Of a stretch of 64,000 nucleotides of DNA, positions 1 to 12,071 are shown piece after piece. The position numbers were made by a program, and so were the translations under genes. Below the pieces are notes generated by a model that was given only the letters and a program-made list of their open reading frames with translations, was not told where the DNA came from and made no database searches. Within the stretch, counting starts at the first letter, position 1, and each line of letters begins with the position of its first letter. Source of the DNA: Chalara sp. BL73 (lineage: Eukaryota > Ascomycota > Leotiomycetes > Helotiales); the NCBI GenBank assembly GCA_918026815.1, contig CAKJVC010000071.1:55380-119379 (forward strand), given 5' to 3'.

Positions 1-1020
1 TTGTACCCTAACTGCTGGCATAGAATGACGATAGGATAAAGAATCCAAGTAAAATACAAAAACAATCTATAGTGTACAAGCGCTTTCCGCATTTGCGCTG
101 CCCTCCTACGCCCCGTGGCCTACGCTACAGTCTATCATATATGTATTAATACAGTTGTAGAAAAAAATAGTATGCAGGAAAGCTTATTCAGAGCTGGGTA
201 AGTATAACGGTGAAAAGTCTTCGAAAAAACGGGTTTCTTTCCACCATTGAGCGAGCGTTTCGGCACCTTCAGGAGTGCTCAGAAGCTTTGACACGTCTTG
301 AAAAGAGTGGCGCGAAAACAAAGGGTTTGTTGATTTCCGGCGTGCAATTCTGCAGAAAAAGAAGTGGATAGAGGATTTTGAGCGGCCGTATAAACAGTTA
401 AGTTCGAATTTGAAGTGGTTAAATCGTTCGTAGTAAGCTAGAAAGTCTCCATGGCCACTGCGAGCCGCTATTAGGTGGCCTAGGGCTTTCCGCGGCAGCG
501 AGAGCTCTTTTGGAGGAAAAGGAGCTGTCGAGATTGGAATAGCTTAGTATAATAAAAGAGCGTTAGCTATCTACCATTTGAAGTGCTTTTGAGAAAGCTG
601 TAAAGCTACAAAGCGTTTCAAAAATGCCCATGTATGTGGAACAGGGTCGCTAAAAGGTTGTGACGCTCCGTAGCGAGCTAAAGCGTCAGCGAGTTCGTTT
701 CTTAGCACTTGTAAGTGCCCTGGGACCCAGCGTACGCGAATAGCACCTTTTTGGGTGTTGCGGGGCCGAGTACAAGCTAGCTAGGCAGCTTGTAAGTCTA
801 AGGCGGCCTGGAAAGTGTTTGCTGAAAAGCCGAGAAAAGAAGTTAAAAGCCGAAGGGCTGCTTCTTGGTTGTCGAGACATATCCAAATATCTGTAGCGCT
901 GTTTGTAGCTTTTTGAAAAATCGCTGCTTTGATTCCGGCCACTGCGGCTTTAGCTTCGGCGTTAAAGACTTCAATACGGTCACCATAAAGAATTGAAGCT
1001 TCGGCAATTTTATAGTTGTT

Positions 1021-1596
1021 TTAAAAAACTACGTAGCCGCTGCCTGCGTTGTCTGATTCGAGTTTTGATCCGTCTGAGTAAATTATAATGTTGTTGTGCG
1101 AGATCGAGTCGAGGAAGTTGCGGGCTAGGACCGCGGCTTCTTTTCGAGTAAGCAACAGTTTTTCCGGCGTGCTAGCGCCGATTCGAAGCATTGCTGCTGT
1201 TTTGCTTTCCGGTGCTTGCCAGGAAGAAAGCTGAATAGCGTTTAGTTGCTCTGCTGGCGGAAAGGTTTGCCAGCGGCGAGCATGTCGTGGGGTAGCGCGA
1301 GTAGTGTACCGAGGGTCTTTGCGGAAGTCGATAAGGTTGCTGCGGTTAAAGCCGCGAGGGCGCTTTACAAGAGTTTTAGGGCAAGCTTCGGCGCGTGATC
1401 TGAGAGAGTGAAAAGAGTCGAGGCGTCGAAGGCGAGCGGTGTCTGCTAGCGCCAAGGCGTCTAGCAAATGCTCTGGTAAAGGGATTCCAGCTTTTCTGTG
1501 TAGAATTAGAAGAGAAGTGGTTCGGTATGCCGGGGTTATAGCTCTGGCGCTTGTAATTAATGCTTTTTGAAAAGCTTTTAGTATTTCTACTTGCAA
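1021..1596 (-). pseudogene. LINE ORF2 fragment: end of RT and start of RNase H
   Basis: This is a 191-codon open stretch of LINE copy 1 ORF2. It runs from the post-RT linker (matching the intact-frame copy near 34690-35200) into the RNase H motif YSDGSKLESDNAGSG. The first catalytic Asp is in SDGSK. The rest of RNase H lies in broken frames down to about 400. It is part of a dead element, not a host gene. Confidence 0.75.
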
Positions 1597-2454
1597 GTTG
1601 CTTTTTGGCCCGGAAGTGAAAAGTCGAGTAGTTCCTGGCCACCAGGTCTGAGCTCCGTAGAACGCTACAGGGTAAACGCAAGCGGTTACTGCGCGGCGGA
1701 GAAAAGCTAGTGATACTCCGCGAGCTGTATTTCCGAAGCGCGTTAAAGCGTAGCTGGTTTTGAAAGCTTTTGCGGCTTGTTTAAGAGCGTAAGTGCGGAA
1801 AGAAAGTTTTCGGTCAAAAATGACTTCAAGCCAGCGGATCTGAAAGTTTGAAGTGTGTTTTGTAACAGTCAGCGAGCTTGTGACTACTGGAAAAGAAATT
1901 GATTTGTCGGCGGCTTTTCGAGAGAAGTGAATAAGCTCTGATTTGTCAGGGTCGAACGTGATTCCTTTTTCTTTGCTCTATGCAAAAGCTTGTTCGAAGC
2001 GTGCTGACAGTTTGTGGGCGTTTTCGGCTAGAAAAAAGAAGATTTCGAGCTTTGCGGCGTCATCTGCGTAACCGAAGTTTTTGCTGGGGTCGTCTAGCGA
2101 AAACAAGGGTGCTATATACAGCATGAAAAGGATCGGAGACACTAAGGACTCTTAAGGAAGCCCGCAGACGATTAAGGTTGCAAGGCCAATTTCGCCATTT
2201 AAGCGAATGCAAACTTGTCGGTTAGTGGCAAAAGAAGTAACTTATTGAACTAGAAATTCGGGCCAGCCTTGCTTTCGGAGCCTACGAATTAGTCGGCCAG
2301 GCAGCACAGCGTCGAAAGCTCCTTTTACGTCTAGAGTAAGTACTGAAGCGACTTTGTTGCGCAGAAGCGCTGATTCGATGTCGTATGTAAAGCAAGTAGT
2401 TAAATCTGTAGCTGAGCGCAAAGGTAAAGCGCCGAATTTGTTGAAATAAGTATG

Positions 2455-2655
2455 CTAAGTTGACCACAGTCAACTTGGGGAAGGGAAGCTTGTGCTGTAC
2501 GCAAGGTCTGCCCAATCGCAGTGGTTCAGGAAGAATGGATTAATTGTAGAGCTTTACGGAGGTGCTCAGTAAAAGGGGTGCGACCCTTTCACTGATGACT
2601 AAGCTATTACATGAGGTATGGCCCATGCCTTACGGGTGGGCTACACCACCAATTC
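2455..2655. other. Non-LINE insert or scar inside LINE copy 1
   Basis: About 200 bp with no counterpart in LINE copy 2, lying where the endonuclease and early RT should be. It starts with a short palindrome (AAGTTGAC CACA GTCAACTT, about 2458-2476). It has no long ORF and no clear terminal inverted repeat. It could be a small non-autonomous element or filler DNA at a deletion junction. The boundaries are approximate. Confidence 0.4.
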
Positions 2656-3495
2656 TCAACAGAGCATTTGTTTACGTTGACTTGCATTATTGTAAAAGAG
2701 CGGCGCGGGCGGTGTTTACTTGGCATTGAGAGCTTTTTCAGTTAGCTGTTTGTCTGGGCTTGTTTCGTCCAGTGCTGTTGCTTTCGGGGGGTATAGGGAT
2801 GTGTATAGCGAAGCGTGAGTGCGGTAGGACCGTAGATTAAAAAAGGTTTGGCTAGAAGTCGAGAAGTTAGTAGCTTGGAAGTTACGCAACGCTCGAAGAA
2901 CGCTGAAGTCATTCGAAGCTTCTGCTTGGTGCATAGTAATGTCTGAGCTTGTAGAGGTTTGGCTGCCGGCCGGGCTTGGTGGTGTTTCTAGGGTGCTGGA
3001 GAAGCTTGTCAGGTCTGTAGAATCGGGAGTATGCGTAAGCATAGACGTAAGCATAGTCGTAAGTATAGGCGGGTTGCAATTAGATGCTTTTAGCTGAAGT
3101 CGGGCCGCTGCGCCAGCTTGACGCAGCCGAGCTATTTCGGTTTTAAATAAAAGAGTTGAGCCTGGTTTAGGTCGGCAGGGGCAGTCGGGGGCGTCTGCAG
3201 GATGGGGGCCGTAGCAGTGGATGCACCGGGAAAAGCATGTATAAGGGTGTAGCAAGCACGCCGAGTGTGTAGTTTCTTGGTGCTCGATAGAGCCGCAAAG
3301 ACGGCAGCGGAAGGGGCGGGCGCAAAAGCGTTCGTTGTGCCATAAAAAGCATCTTTTGCATTGATCACTTTTACTTTTTTAGGTAAAAGCCTAGAAAAAG
3401 CTTTGCAGCCGAAAAGAATTAATGAGCGAGGGATAGAAAGCGTAAAGTTTATTCTGACAATTCACGTAGTCGGGAACGTGTGGTCGGCTTCTGAG

Positions 3496-4386
3496 CTATT
3501 TTTGGTTTGTTTTACATACGTCGGAAAGAACCCGAAAAAAGTGTGTAAAGCTTGCGAAAGAGTTTCGGCTGTAACAGAAATAATAGAAATCGAGTTGCCG
3601 TTCAGGCCCGTGTACGCTCTTAGTACTAATGTAAGTCTGTAGCTGGTTAAATTTGGGGCTTCTTCGACTACGCATTCGCCGGAGGAAGAAAAAAGGTTTT
3701 GAAGTTTTTGGATTCGAGTAGTAAGCACGCTGCGAGTAGCTGACGAGAATGGGCACAAAGCGAGCCCGGATTTGACTGTTTGTACTTTTCGTATTTTTTT
3801 TTGAAAAGCCTCCTTTTTTAATTATATCCAGGATTGCGTAACTTGAGAGTTGGCGGAAAGGGTGTGAAGAGTGTAGGCGGGCGAAGAGTCTATTGTCTTG
3901 CTGAGGCTTTTGTTTTAAGGATAGCTTTAGAGGTTTTTGTGGAGGTGTTGTAAGTGTGGCCGACGCTTTTGCAACGTTCGCGAGCGAGTGCTTAGCGTGG
4001 AGGGGTGTTGTATCAAGTAGAGAGTTTGGTTTGCTTTTAGGCTTGTTAAAGGTGATTATAGGTGTGTTACCGAGGAGAAGCTTGGAGTATAGTGCTGAAA
4101 GTGGGTTGGAGCCGCATATGTAGCTGTGGAAATGAGCTTGCGCCACAGAGAAAATGTCTTCGCAAAATCGAGAGAAAGCGGTTTCTAGAGGTGCCGTGAG
4201 GTTTTTCTGTTTTACAGCTTTAATTTCCTGGTCGAGTGCTTGTGAGATGCCTTGAAAAAGGCGTTGGGCCTCCAACATGCGGTGTTCAGCTTCCTTAGAG
4301 GCCGTAGAAAGGACATGTTGGAAAGAAAGGGGCTGGTTATTGGGAGCAGTCAGCGCCTCGCCGGGGGCTCCAGGGCCTTCCGGCAT
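3496..4386 (-). pseudogene. LINE ORF1 (gag-like) N-terminal part, copy 1
   Basis: A 296-codon open frame. Its first ~100 residues align with the ORF1 start at 30566 (shared blocks PLSFQH, LFQGI, AFSRFC, VAQAHF, YICGSNP). Later residues drift out of the ORF1 frame. The rest of ORF1, with the Cys/His knuckles, is at about 3390-2716. ORF1 proteins of this class bind the element RNA. Here it is broken. Confidence 0.7.
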
Positions 4387-4476
4387 GCCGGGGAGCGGGG
4401 GGAGAGAGAAAGGGTCCGTAGGGGGTATTCTGTTACGCTTTTAGGGTCTATAGGAATGATCAGGAGAGCGTTTTTG

Positions 4477-4590
4477 AGGTGTAGCTGTTGCTGTGGCATC
4501 CCTGATATCAAGACCATGACCACGTGACCACCATAGACGAGCTGGTAAGCGAACCAATGGGCGTCTGGTGCGATATTGAGGAGCGTGACA
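4477..4590 (-). repeat. Partial LTR (family B), cut by LINE copy 1
   Basis: Read on the minus strand from 4590, this begins TGTCACGCTCCTCAAT and matches the first ~105 bp of the complete solo LTR at 40846-41029. Shared stretches include CATTGGTTCGCTTACCAG and GGGATGCCACA. The match stops exactly where LINE copy 1 seems to begin (minus-strand CAAAAAC, 4476). I infer that the LINE inserted into this LTR. The other half would lie left of the window. Confidence 0.65.
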
Positions 4591-4938
4591 CTTTTAGCAA
4601 ATTCTCTCTTAAAACCTATTTTAATTTCTGGTTCTCTGTCTTTCTATGCAACTATGCAAAAGAGGTCCTGTTAAAGGCAGTTAGCACTAAAGTCTTTTTC
4701 TATTTCTACTTTAAACTGAGTATCTGACCTTGAATTTTGCCTTGCATATTTCTTGTAACTTTGCAAAAATATAACAGTTGTCACGGTACCGACTGTAACA
4801 GCCAGAGCCGGTTAGATACGGATAAGAGCCGAAGGGCCGCAAGCGGCATGCTCCACCTCTGAGCAGCCATAGGCATACAGCTACAGCACCACTGGAAGGA
4901 TATAAGGAACAGCTAGAGCTTTCAGGAGGAAAGCAAGC

Positions 4939-5962
4939 TTGAGTTTATCGGTTAGACGGACAAGCATACTTTTGATATCAATACATCACTATTTCTATTC
5001 TATTGCAGTCACGTGTCTTACCTGTTATATTGCAATCCCTCCTGTTGCCCTCTATTGTTACACTTTAGGTGTTCCTTTGACCCATGCTCAAATTAAAGAA
5101 TTTGCTCAGCGCCTTCTAACTATTAAAGGAGACCACAAACCACTTGGTAAACGCTGGATGCATGCCTTTTTAAATCGAAACCCTGTTCTTAAGACTAAAC
5201 GGTTCGGGAATATCGATTCTCAGTGTGTTAATGGAGCTACTACTTCTATAATTAAGGACTGGTTCCAGCGGCTTTTGCTTCCTCAAATCCAGGCTATTAA
5301 GCCTGAACATCGGTTTAATATGGATGAATCTGGGATTACGGAAGGCTTTGGAGCAAATGGGCTAGTAGTTGGGAGCTCTGAAAGACGTGGCATCCAAAAA
5401 AAACAGCCTGGATCTAAGGCTTGGACTTCTTTCCTGGAATGCGTTTCTGCAACTGGAGTAGCTCTTTCTCCTTTAGTTATCTTCAAGGGCAAAACGGTCC
5501 AACAACAGTGGTTTCCTGAAGATCTTAGCCTATTTCAAGACTGACAATTCACTTCGACAGAAAATGGCTGGACAACAGACGCTACGGCTGTAGAATGGCT
5601 CAAAAAAGTATTTATTCTTTTTACTAATACTAAGGAGCCTAGGCTTTTGATTCTAGACGGCCATGGAAGTAATGAAACTACCCATTTTATGTTTTTATGC
5701 CACCAGCATAATATCTACCTTCTTTTTCTGCCTCCTTATAGCTCTCACGTTTTGCAACCACTAGATCTTTCGGTGTTTTCCTCCTTGAAAAGTCAGTATC
5801 GAAAAGAGGTTGGATATTTGACCCTTTTGACTGATTCTAGCCCAATTGAAAAGCGGAATTTCCTTACCTGCTATCAGAAAGCTAGAAAAGAAGCGTTGTA
5901 CCTAGTTTGACAAGGCAATCGTAAAGAGGCTTGGAATCAGTGCAAAGAATTAGGGGTAAGTC
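4939..5962 (+). pseudogene. pogo/Fot1-like DDE transposase, broken
   Basis: One reading frame runs through this stretch with stops only at 5542-5544 and 5908-5910 (both TGA). The N-terminal part resembles a CENP-B-type HTH (HAQIKEFAQRLL, GKRWMHAFLNRNP). The catalytic core follows: FNMDESGI (first Asp), then LLILDGHGSNETTHF (second Asp), then LPPYSSHVLQPLDLSVF (third acidic position). A typical C-terminus is present up to ARKEALYLV, then QGNRKEAWNQCKELG after the second stop. TGA stops fit TGG or CGA changed by transition, as in RIP. The start and terminal inverted repeats were not found. Inactive. Confidence 0.85.
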
Positions 5963-5968
5963 GATTTT

Positions 5969-6403
5969 TTAGCACTTGCTCAATCGTAGTTTTGAGTGTA
6001 GCACCGATGTCGAATCCGTGGCCCTTGCATAGAGTTCAGAAGCTAGTACGCTTCTTGTAACTCTTTTGTGTTTGACTGAGGACCAATGAATAACGTTAGC
6101 TTTGTGCTTTGCGTCTGCCAATACTACAACGTAGCCTATTTGCGAGAAAAGGTCTCTGTTGTTGGCGAACGACGCATCCGTAAATACGATTAGGCGAAGT
6201 GATTTGGAATCGAGGCGAACGTACGTAAGGCCTCTGGTTGGGTTATCGATCTGCCATTGAATACGTTTGTTGGGAGCCGTAACATCATCTTTTTGGGGAC
6301 TAGTCACCTGGGCAGCAAAGGATAAAATCGAAAGAAGCTTCCTATTTTGCAGTACCAAATTCGCGTGGTGACCTCGCATAAATCCGCGCATCACACCAGC
6401 CAC
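5969..6403 (-). pseudogene. Ty1/copia pol fragment (RNase H)
   Basis: The 144-codon frame contains LRLIVFTDASFANNRD, QIGYVVVL, NVIHWSSVKHKRVTRSVLASE. This is the characteristic end of the copia-type polyprotein, where RNase H includes the first catalytic Asp in TDASFA and the Glu in ASELYA. RT, integrase and gag are absent. A lone 3' fragment of a copia retrotransposon abutting the pogo relic. Confidence 0.8.
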
Positions 6404-6630
6404 AAGGCTGATAATGACTTCCCAGCATTGCGGGAGGACTCTGAGGGTCAGATGTTAGCCCCTATTAAGTTCCAACAGTGGTATAAGCTTGGTGGTGGTG
6501 CTGTGATGAAGGAATTCTCCTACGTTAAGAAAGAGGGCGGCTCTACGTAAATCAGGCGCGAACGCGACGATGGGAAGGTAATTTTCTAGGTGGGGAGGAT
6601 CACGTATTAAGAGTGGCCACAGAATACGAC

Positions 6631-6989
6631 TTATATAAAACTATAGGAAATATTGATGTATGCACAGAGTGTGAGTTGCTTAAAGTCAAAGTACCAGTCT
6701 TTTTTCTCGGCACGGTGGGTTTCTTGCTACGCAGGGACGGAAGTTAGTGCTTTGTACTGACCTCACTCACGCGATACATTTGCCACGCTTTGACAAATCC
6801 TTCTGACTCAATATACTTGATTTGCCCTAATTGAGTCCTTCGTGCGACCATCAGTGCCTTTAGCTTGTACTTAGTATTGATGATACCACTCATCTGATTG
6901 GCTGGAATCGTGAATCCAAAAAATCCAACGGCGGGGTTGTGCCGAATGCTGGGTATGATATATCCAACAACCTTACTGATTATTCCCAA
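6631..6989 (-). CDS. Small hypothetical protein, possibly a C-terminal gene remnant
   Basis: The modelled protein has 104 residues in two exons (6989-6771 and 6726-6631). The 44-bp intron has a canonical GTGAGT donor, a CTAAC branch site and a TAG acceptor. Splicing keeps the frame and replaces an early stop with MYR-QETHRAEKKDWYFDF. The first half is fairly hydrophobic (VVGYIIPSI, AVGFFGFTIP) and the tail is charged. I do not recognise the family. The same frame continues upstream without an ATG (EWKKIVNLGIISK), so the start may lie in an unresolved exon toward 7140 and this may be only the 3' part of a gene. The intron supports a real fungal gene, present or former. Confidence 0.4.
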
Positions 6990-7386
6990 GTTTACTATCT
7001 TCTTCCACTCGTGATATAAGGGTTCTCAGATGCAGGACCATGGCGCAATTGTCCTTCGGAGCGAGACTCGCAATGTTCACGCTCATGGTTGCAACAACAA
7101 CTGACACCAAAGTTTGCTGACTTTGCGGGTCCTTGACACTAGCAGCAGAAGAAGTTCCGCAATCGTATCCCTAGAAGCCTTTCTTGTTGGTCTCCTGGCT
7201 ATTTATGATAAAATTTGGTAATCTCTGACGATGGAGGATGTAATGGTGAGGGCATGTTGCACTCTGTTATATTGTTACTTCTTGCCTGTCATCGTCTTGC
7301 ACTTGCTGGCGGGTTTCTACGCGCAAACAGCCGAAAGTCTGACCTGAGTATTATAACCCCACTACCAATCCTAGCTTCTTGTTCCT

Positions 7387-10300
7387 TCAACCTTTCCTCC
7401 AAGAGCGTCGTATCATCTCATCTGCAAGAAGCAAGCTCGCCTCCCTCCATTTTGATCTCTCACCATAAGGCGAGGACGCAAACAGCGTATTAGATGAATC
7501 CTTATTCGCAACTTCCCGAATCGGGGTCTCAAACGAAATGTTTTTAAAGGAAGGGAAATGTTTCTTCATGCTTGTGAAATTTGACGCCAGATCCGTGATG
7601 TTACCGATTTGAATCCAGCATTCACCACCAAATACAGCATTCATGGTAACCGCATTCGCGCGGATGGCTATGAATGTTTCGAGGAGGACGGAGTAACCAT
7701 GATGTTGCCAGTCCACTGCTTGGATTGTAGAGGACAGCCATTGTCTGTTCTCAGATGGGATGTTGAGTACCCAGCTGCGGGACAGGCAGTCAGAGATAGG
7801 CGGCTCTGGGCTAGAGGTGTCTATATAAGCTCCTCGATCAAGTAAAAGCTGAGCGATTGTAATGAATCTCCACTGTGTTGCGAGTGCTAATGGGCTGTCT
7901 CCTGTCTTATTCCTAACGTTGAACATAGCTCCTTTATCAATGAGGAGTCTTGCAGTATCCTCAAATTGTCTATATTCCGTGCTCTTCAGTTGCGAGTCTT
8001 GACTCGTGGCCGAGCTCACTGCCGCCATCTATGGAGTCAAGATAAAGCATATTACCAACCATAAGTTTCAGGCCAGTCGCGGTGATGTTCCTGACAATAA
8101 TTGTTTTCCAACAAGGTTTGGAACATGCGATGAGAAGTGGTGTTGAACCACTGCGATCTCTTGCCTCGATATTGGCACCTCTGTCAAGGAGTGCTGAAAC
8201 AACAAGATGAAACCTGTTCTCCACTGCAAGTGCTAGTGCTGTCCGATCCGAGCCATCTCTATTCTCGATATGCTTTCTAATTAAATTTTTAATGTGTGGC
8301 TGAATGACAGACTCTGTCCAGGTGTAGTCACTCGGATTCAGCCTGGCTTGGGAGCCAATGTAGATGATATCGCCAGCAAGTACGCGGGCGTTGTCACGGC
8401 ATACCGAGTGTTCAAATATCGTGTACCTTCGCGGGCATTGAAGAGCCCAAAGGAGTGGCGTCATGTTTGTATCATCCACCTCATTGATATCGGCGCCATT
8501 CTCTAGAAGCTCTCGCACATAAAGCCATTGCCCATTCTCCGCTGCGGCTGATAGCGCTGTTCTGCCTCCTCTGCTCTTCATATTGATTGAATGGTGGTCC
8601 AAGCCTCGAATGAATTGCCAGATAATCTTACAGCTTGTCGTTGCCTCGACGGCTTTTGGCCATACCCCTTCGAAAGTAATGAAGGCATCCCAGGAGTATA
8701 CTCCACCTAAGTTTATACCAAAATTTCCTCCGAAATCAAGATCATCGTACCTAGTGCTGTTATTACGAGACCCTAAAGCCCAGAATAGCAGCGTGTTTCC
8801 CAAGGTATCTTTAACATTGATATCACCGCCATTTTGGATCAATAGTGCCACCATCGCATCTTGTCTCCCAAGTGCTGCCCAGTGAAGAGGAGTCCATCCA
8901 TCGTTATCAGTACATCCAATCCCTTGTCCGAGGATGTCAGGATGGTTGTATAGGTGTTGTAGGCCAAAGAATGCTACCAAGTGAAGACCGACAGCGGACT
9001 TGGGACCCTGGTGCGCATATGTAATAGGAAGCGGGGAGAGGGATTTAATCAGGTTGTAAGCTGAGTTGCTGACTGTAGTGGGATTCAGAAGAAATTGAAG
9101 GAGATGTTGTTTTAGAGCATGCTCAGGCTCTCCCCTCGTATGCTCTCCCCAGAACCGAGCAGCATAGTCATATAGTGGGTAAGATTTCGCAAAGCTGGCG
9201 CTGACTTGATCATCAGGTACATAACACTGAAAATCATCCATGGATAAGTATATAACGCAAGGACCGGGCAAGATTCTTGTCGGCATTAGGGAACTTCGCT
9301 TGAATTTGTTGCCTTTGGAAATAGATCTCCGCTGTATAATGGATAAAGCGGATGATCTTCGTTGTCCTATCAGTTCTGATGAGTCCTAAACATACATCCA
9401 GCAGATCATCTGTTTTGATCCAAGCACGACGATCCATGGTGGAAGTATTCTCTCTCATGGCTAGCGCACACTGTATCATCGAAATCTGCATGGGCCGCTT
9501 TGCGAAGATGACCCATTCCAGGACTCTGCGTGCTAGTTCTGCCTCTCGGTCGTCTTGGCTCCAAATACGTTCCAGATACGTGTCGTAAGTGCCGTCCAGT
9601 GTTGTTGGTAAAGAATGCAAAGCTTCTAGTAGATCCAACTGATTACGCCCTCTCGCGGCCTCGACAAGAAGGTCCATATGGAGTTGCACGAGTAAGAACC
9701 TGCGAATACGTTAGTTTATTCTCTTATGAAAGTGTACACTTAACCACGTACATCCCACCAGCCTTTTCTACCAGAGTTTCTAAGATTTCGTTTCGGAATT
9801 CATCATTCTCACCATCATTCGGATGGCACAGTCGCATTAGCTTTCTCGAAGATTTGATTCTGTGTCCAATATAAACTCTGATATCGTCTTCTAGGGCCTG
9901 GATCTCCAATACAATCTTTGGCGATAAGGCAGAGCCAATAGCATCAATCTCACGAGATGTGACCAAGATATTCACACTTGAATGAAGGTCGCCAAATAAA
10001 TCCAACAGATCGTCTCTGGTCTCATCTTTCGTAGAGCATTCATCTAAACCGTCAACGACAATGAAAACTTTTCGGAATTGATGAATTTGACTTTTGAGAA
10101 CTTTGATATACTCATAGGGTGTTGGTTGCGTATCTCGCACAGAGGCTGTATGTTCTTTGTATAGATTAACAAGACAGTTCGAAATGCTAAGGCTTTGCCT
10201 CCCAAGTTGGGCTACCAAAGTTGTGAGTAAATTGGTGAAGTTCTGGTTGCAATCTCGATGGCTACAATATATGTACGCAAGAGCAACATCGGGAGGTCGC

Positions 10301-11817
10301 TCTCTCTGAATATGGTTGATAACAATTGAGCTAGAATCATGTGAGCTACATTCTGCTTTTCAAGGAGTCAACTTGCGCAAGAATAGTTTTACCGGCGCCA
10401 GCTTCCAAGAGTTAGTCCATATACAGGCGTTGTCTTGGAAAATCGAAGGAAACGTACGTAGGCCATAACACCATAGAACATTCCCGTCTTGATCATACCG
10501 CTCTCTGAACTGAGTGCTTTCCAAAAGCCAATTACCAGTGCCAGTGAGCCGTCTACTAAAGAGAACTGATTGGATGGGAGCAAAAGTCAACACTTCTTCG
10601 CATTTTGTTCGGCTAAGAAAACAGCGAGCTTGGTGGCATAAGAAACAACATAATTTATTCCCATCCCTGGCATTACAACGATATATATATCTCAAGCAGA
10701 CGTACTCTCACTGGTCTCTCCCTCCCGGTTCTCCCCTTTTTCCAGTCGCCTCAGTTGCTTCATCATCTTTTGATAGTTACGATCTTGAGCAGTTGCAAAC
10801 TTGACCATGTTCATATGGTCAGCACTAATTCCTTCTCGGTGCTCGCCAACATAGCTCAGTCGAGTCATTGCTTCTGGGACAATCTTTTCTGGCAGATTAG
10901 ACATCTTCTCCCAACAAAGACAAGTAGACGGCTCACCTCTTCACCTGCACCTGCGACAGTACGAAGCTCAAAGTACGAGCATATAACAATCATATGCTGT
11001 GTGAAGATTGTCGTATGCTCAAAGTCGTCACTCAACTCCACCAGCTCATCCGAGTTAGCCTCGAGAGCCTTCATCACCTTCTTCGGTGCCTTGGTGAACA
11101 TGACCCTTGCAAGGGCTTGCAGCATTACGACTCGATTCTTCTTGGCGACCCCACTTCCAGCGTGAGGTGTGCCTAAGAACACGAGTCCACGAAGAGATGC
11201 ATAGATATCGTTTTGTGATTGTACACGAGTGCCTCCGATTCCTGCATTCATATCGCGAACAATAGTTATGAGAGCCTGACATGATTAGATATCGGACGAA
11301 AGATGCGGGGGTCTCCTCACTCTTTTTATAACCAACCCTCCGAGGCTATGTGCTATAAGGACTAGCGGTCTTCGAACTTCCTAGAATCATTGTCTAGTGC
11401 GTATTCAATGCACCTCTAATAGCTAGTGGAGTTACCTCATCTTCCTCTCTCTCATCAATGAGTGCACTGAGGAAATCAGACGAAATCGACTTGATGGAGG
11501 CTTGATTATCCGTCAGAGCCGTTTCAATATCCGCATTGTATCCATAAAGCATCATCCGCGACTTCTTCAGCTCAGCCTTTATTTCCCAAGGCCAGAAGAA
11601 TCCCGTAACGCCAGTCCATGTTTTCTGCGGGTGCCCATTTAGGCCGTGGAGGAGTGCGTAACTAGGATGAATTAGAACCAGAGGTATATCAAATTTCCTG
11701 GATAGCCACTCACTCTACACCACTCTGCCCCGCCTCTTTTGTGCTGTCAAACAAAATTGTAATGCCCTCTCTGGCAATCGGAGGCGGACCCGCCGGCGCT
11801 GATGTTGTAGTAGCCAT
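7387..11817 (-). CDS. NLR-like protein: serine-esterase/NACHT/ankyrin (apparent frameshift)
   Basis: Fungal STAND/NLR gene, predicted to act in self/non-self recognition. From the start at 11817: a lipase-like N-domain with YALLHGLNGHP, nucleophile motif AHSLGG (about 11350) and FLGTPHAGS; the linker GTGNWLLES (about 10540); then NACHT. A 56-bp intron (10402-10457) joins CYGL to PGAGKT, giving Walker A GLPGAGKT. A 46-bp intron (10331-10376) needs a GC-AG donor, GCAAGT. Walker B is VFIVVDGLDEC (about 10050). Intron 9700-9751 joins GGM to FLLVQLHM. At least four ankyrin repeats follow (9000-7750), for example GWTPLHWAALG and GGRTALSAAAE. Near 9255-9262 the frame changes by one base without splice signals. 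The splice near 10.6 kb and the one near 8.05 kb are unresolved. Either a recent pseudogene or a sequence error. Confidence 0.85.
10331..10376 (-). other. Probable GC-AG intron in NACHT domain
   Basis: Read on the minus strand, the exon ends ATTCTTGC and the intron starts GCAAGT, the usual non-canonical GC donor context. It ends TTCTAG. Splicing here turns a stop-containing frame into the expected post-Walker-A sequence ILASIVINHIQ. A GT donor two codons away would leave the wrong frame. Confidence 0.6.
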
Positions 11818-12071
11818 CACAAGGGAGCAGGCCTAGGAAATTTCATCGACATCCATTAACCATATATTAGTAGTGACTATGTCATTGCCTTTCGATCGAA
11901 ATGAGTGTCTTATTCACGTGTAGCCGAGAAATTCAGCCTGAGGGTCATTCATTTAGACATCAATGCGGCGAATCCGTTTGATCTGAATTATGTAATAGTC
12001 AGCCGCTAGCGCCTTAGCGTCCTCCTACAAAAGCCAAAAACGTTGCGGAAGGCTCAAATGAGGCTAACGCG

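Larger units (their letters stand above)
1..4476 (-). mobile_element. Degraded Tad-like non-LTR retrotransposon (LINE), copy 1
   Basis: This is a second copy of the LINE at 30471-36372, in reverse orientation. The ORF1 start (minus strand, from 4386) reads PEGPGAPGEALTAPN and continues in a gag-like region that aligns closely with the other copy. A CCHC-type region follows at about 3390-3150, RT fragments at about 2480-1900 and RNase H at about 1600-700. The RNase H part keeps the IIIYSDGSKLES motif. ORF1 and ORF2 are cut by stops and frame changes. The endonuclease and N-terminal RT part is missing (ORF2 is about 1.3 kb shorter than in the other copy). Its place is taken by roughly 200 bp at 2455-2655 unlike the LINE. 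The 3' UTR matches the other copy and runs off the window start. The 5' end, beginning CAAAAAC on the minus strand, is placed at about 4476 where both copies begin alike. Certainly inactive. Confidence 0.85.

Noticed and set aside
4779..4960. Another LTR starting TGTCACGG
   Set aside because: It has an LTR-like start and a TATA-like ATATAAGG, but I found no matching end or target duplication before the pogo relic.
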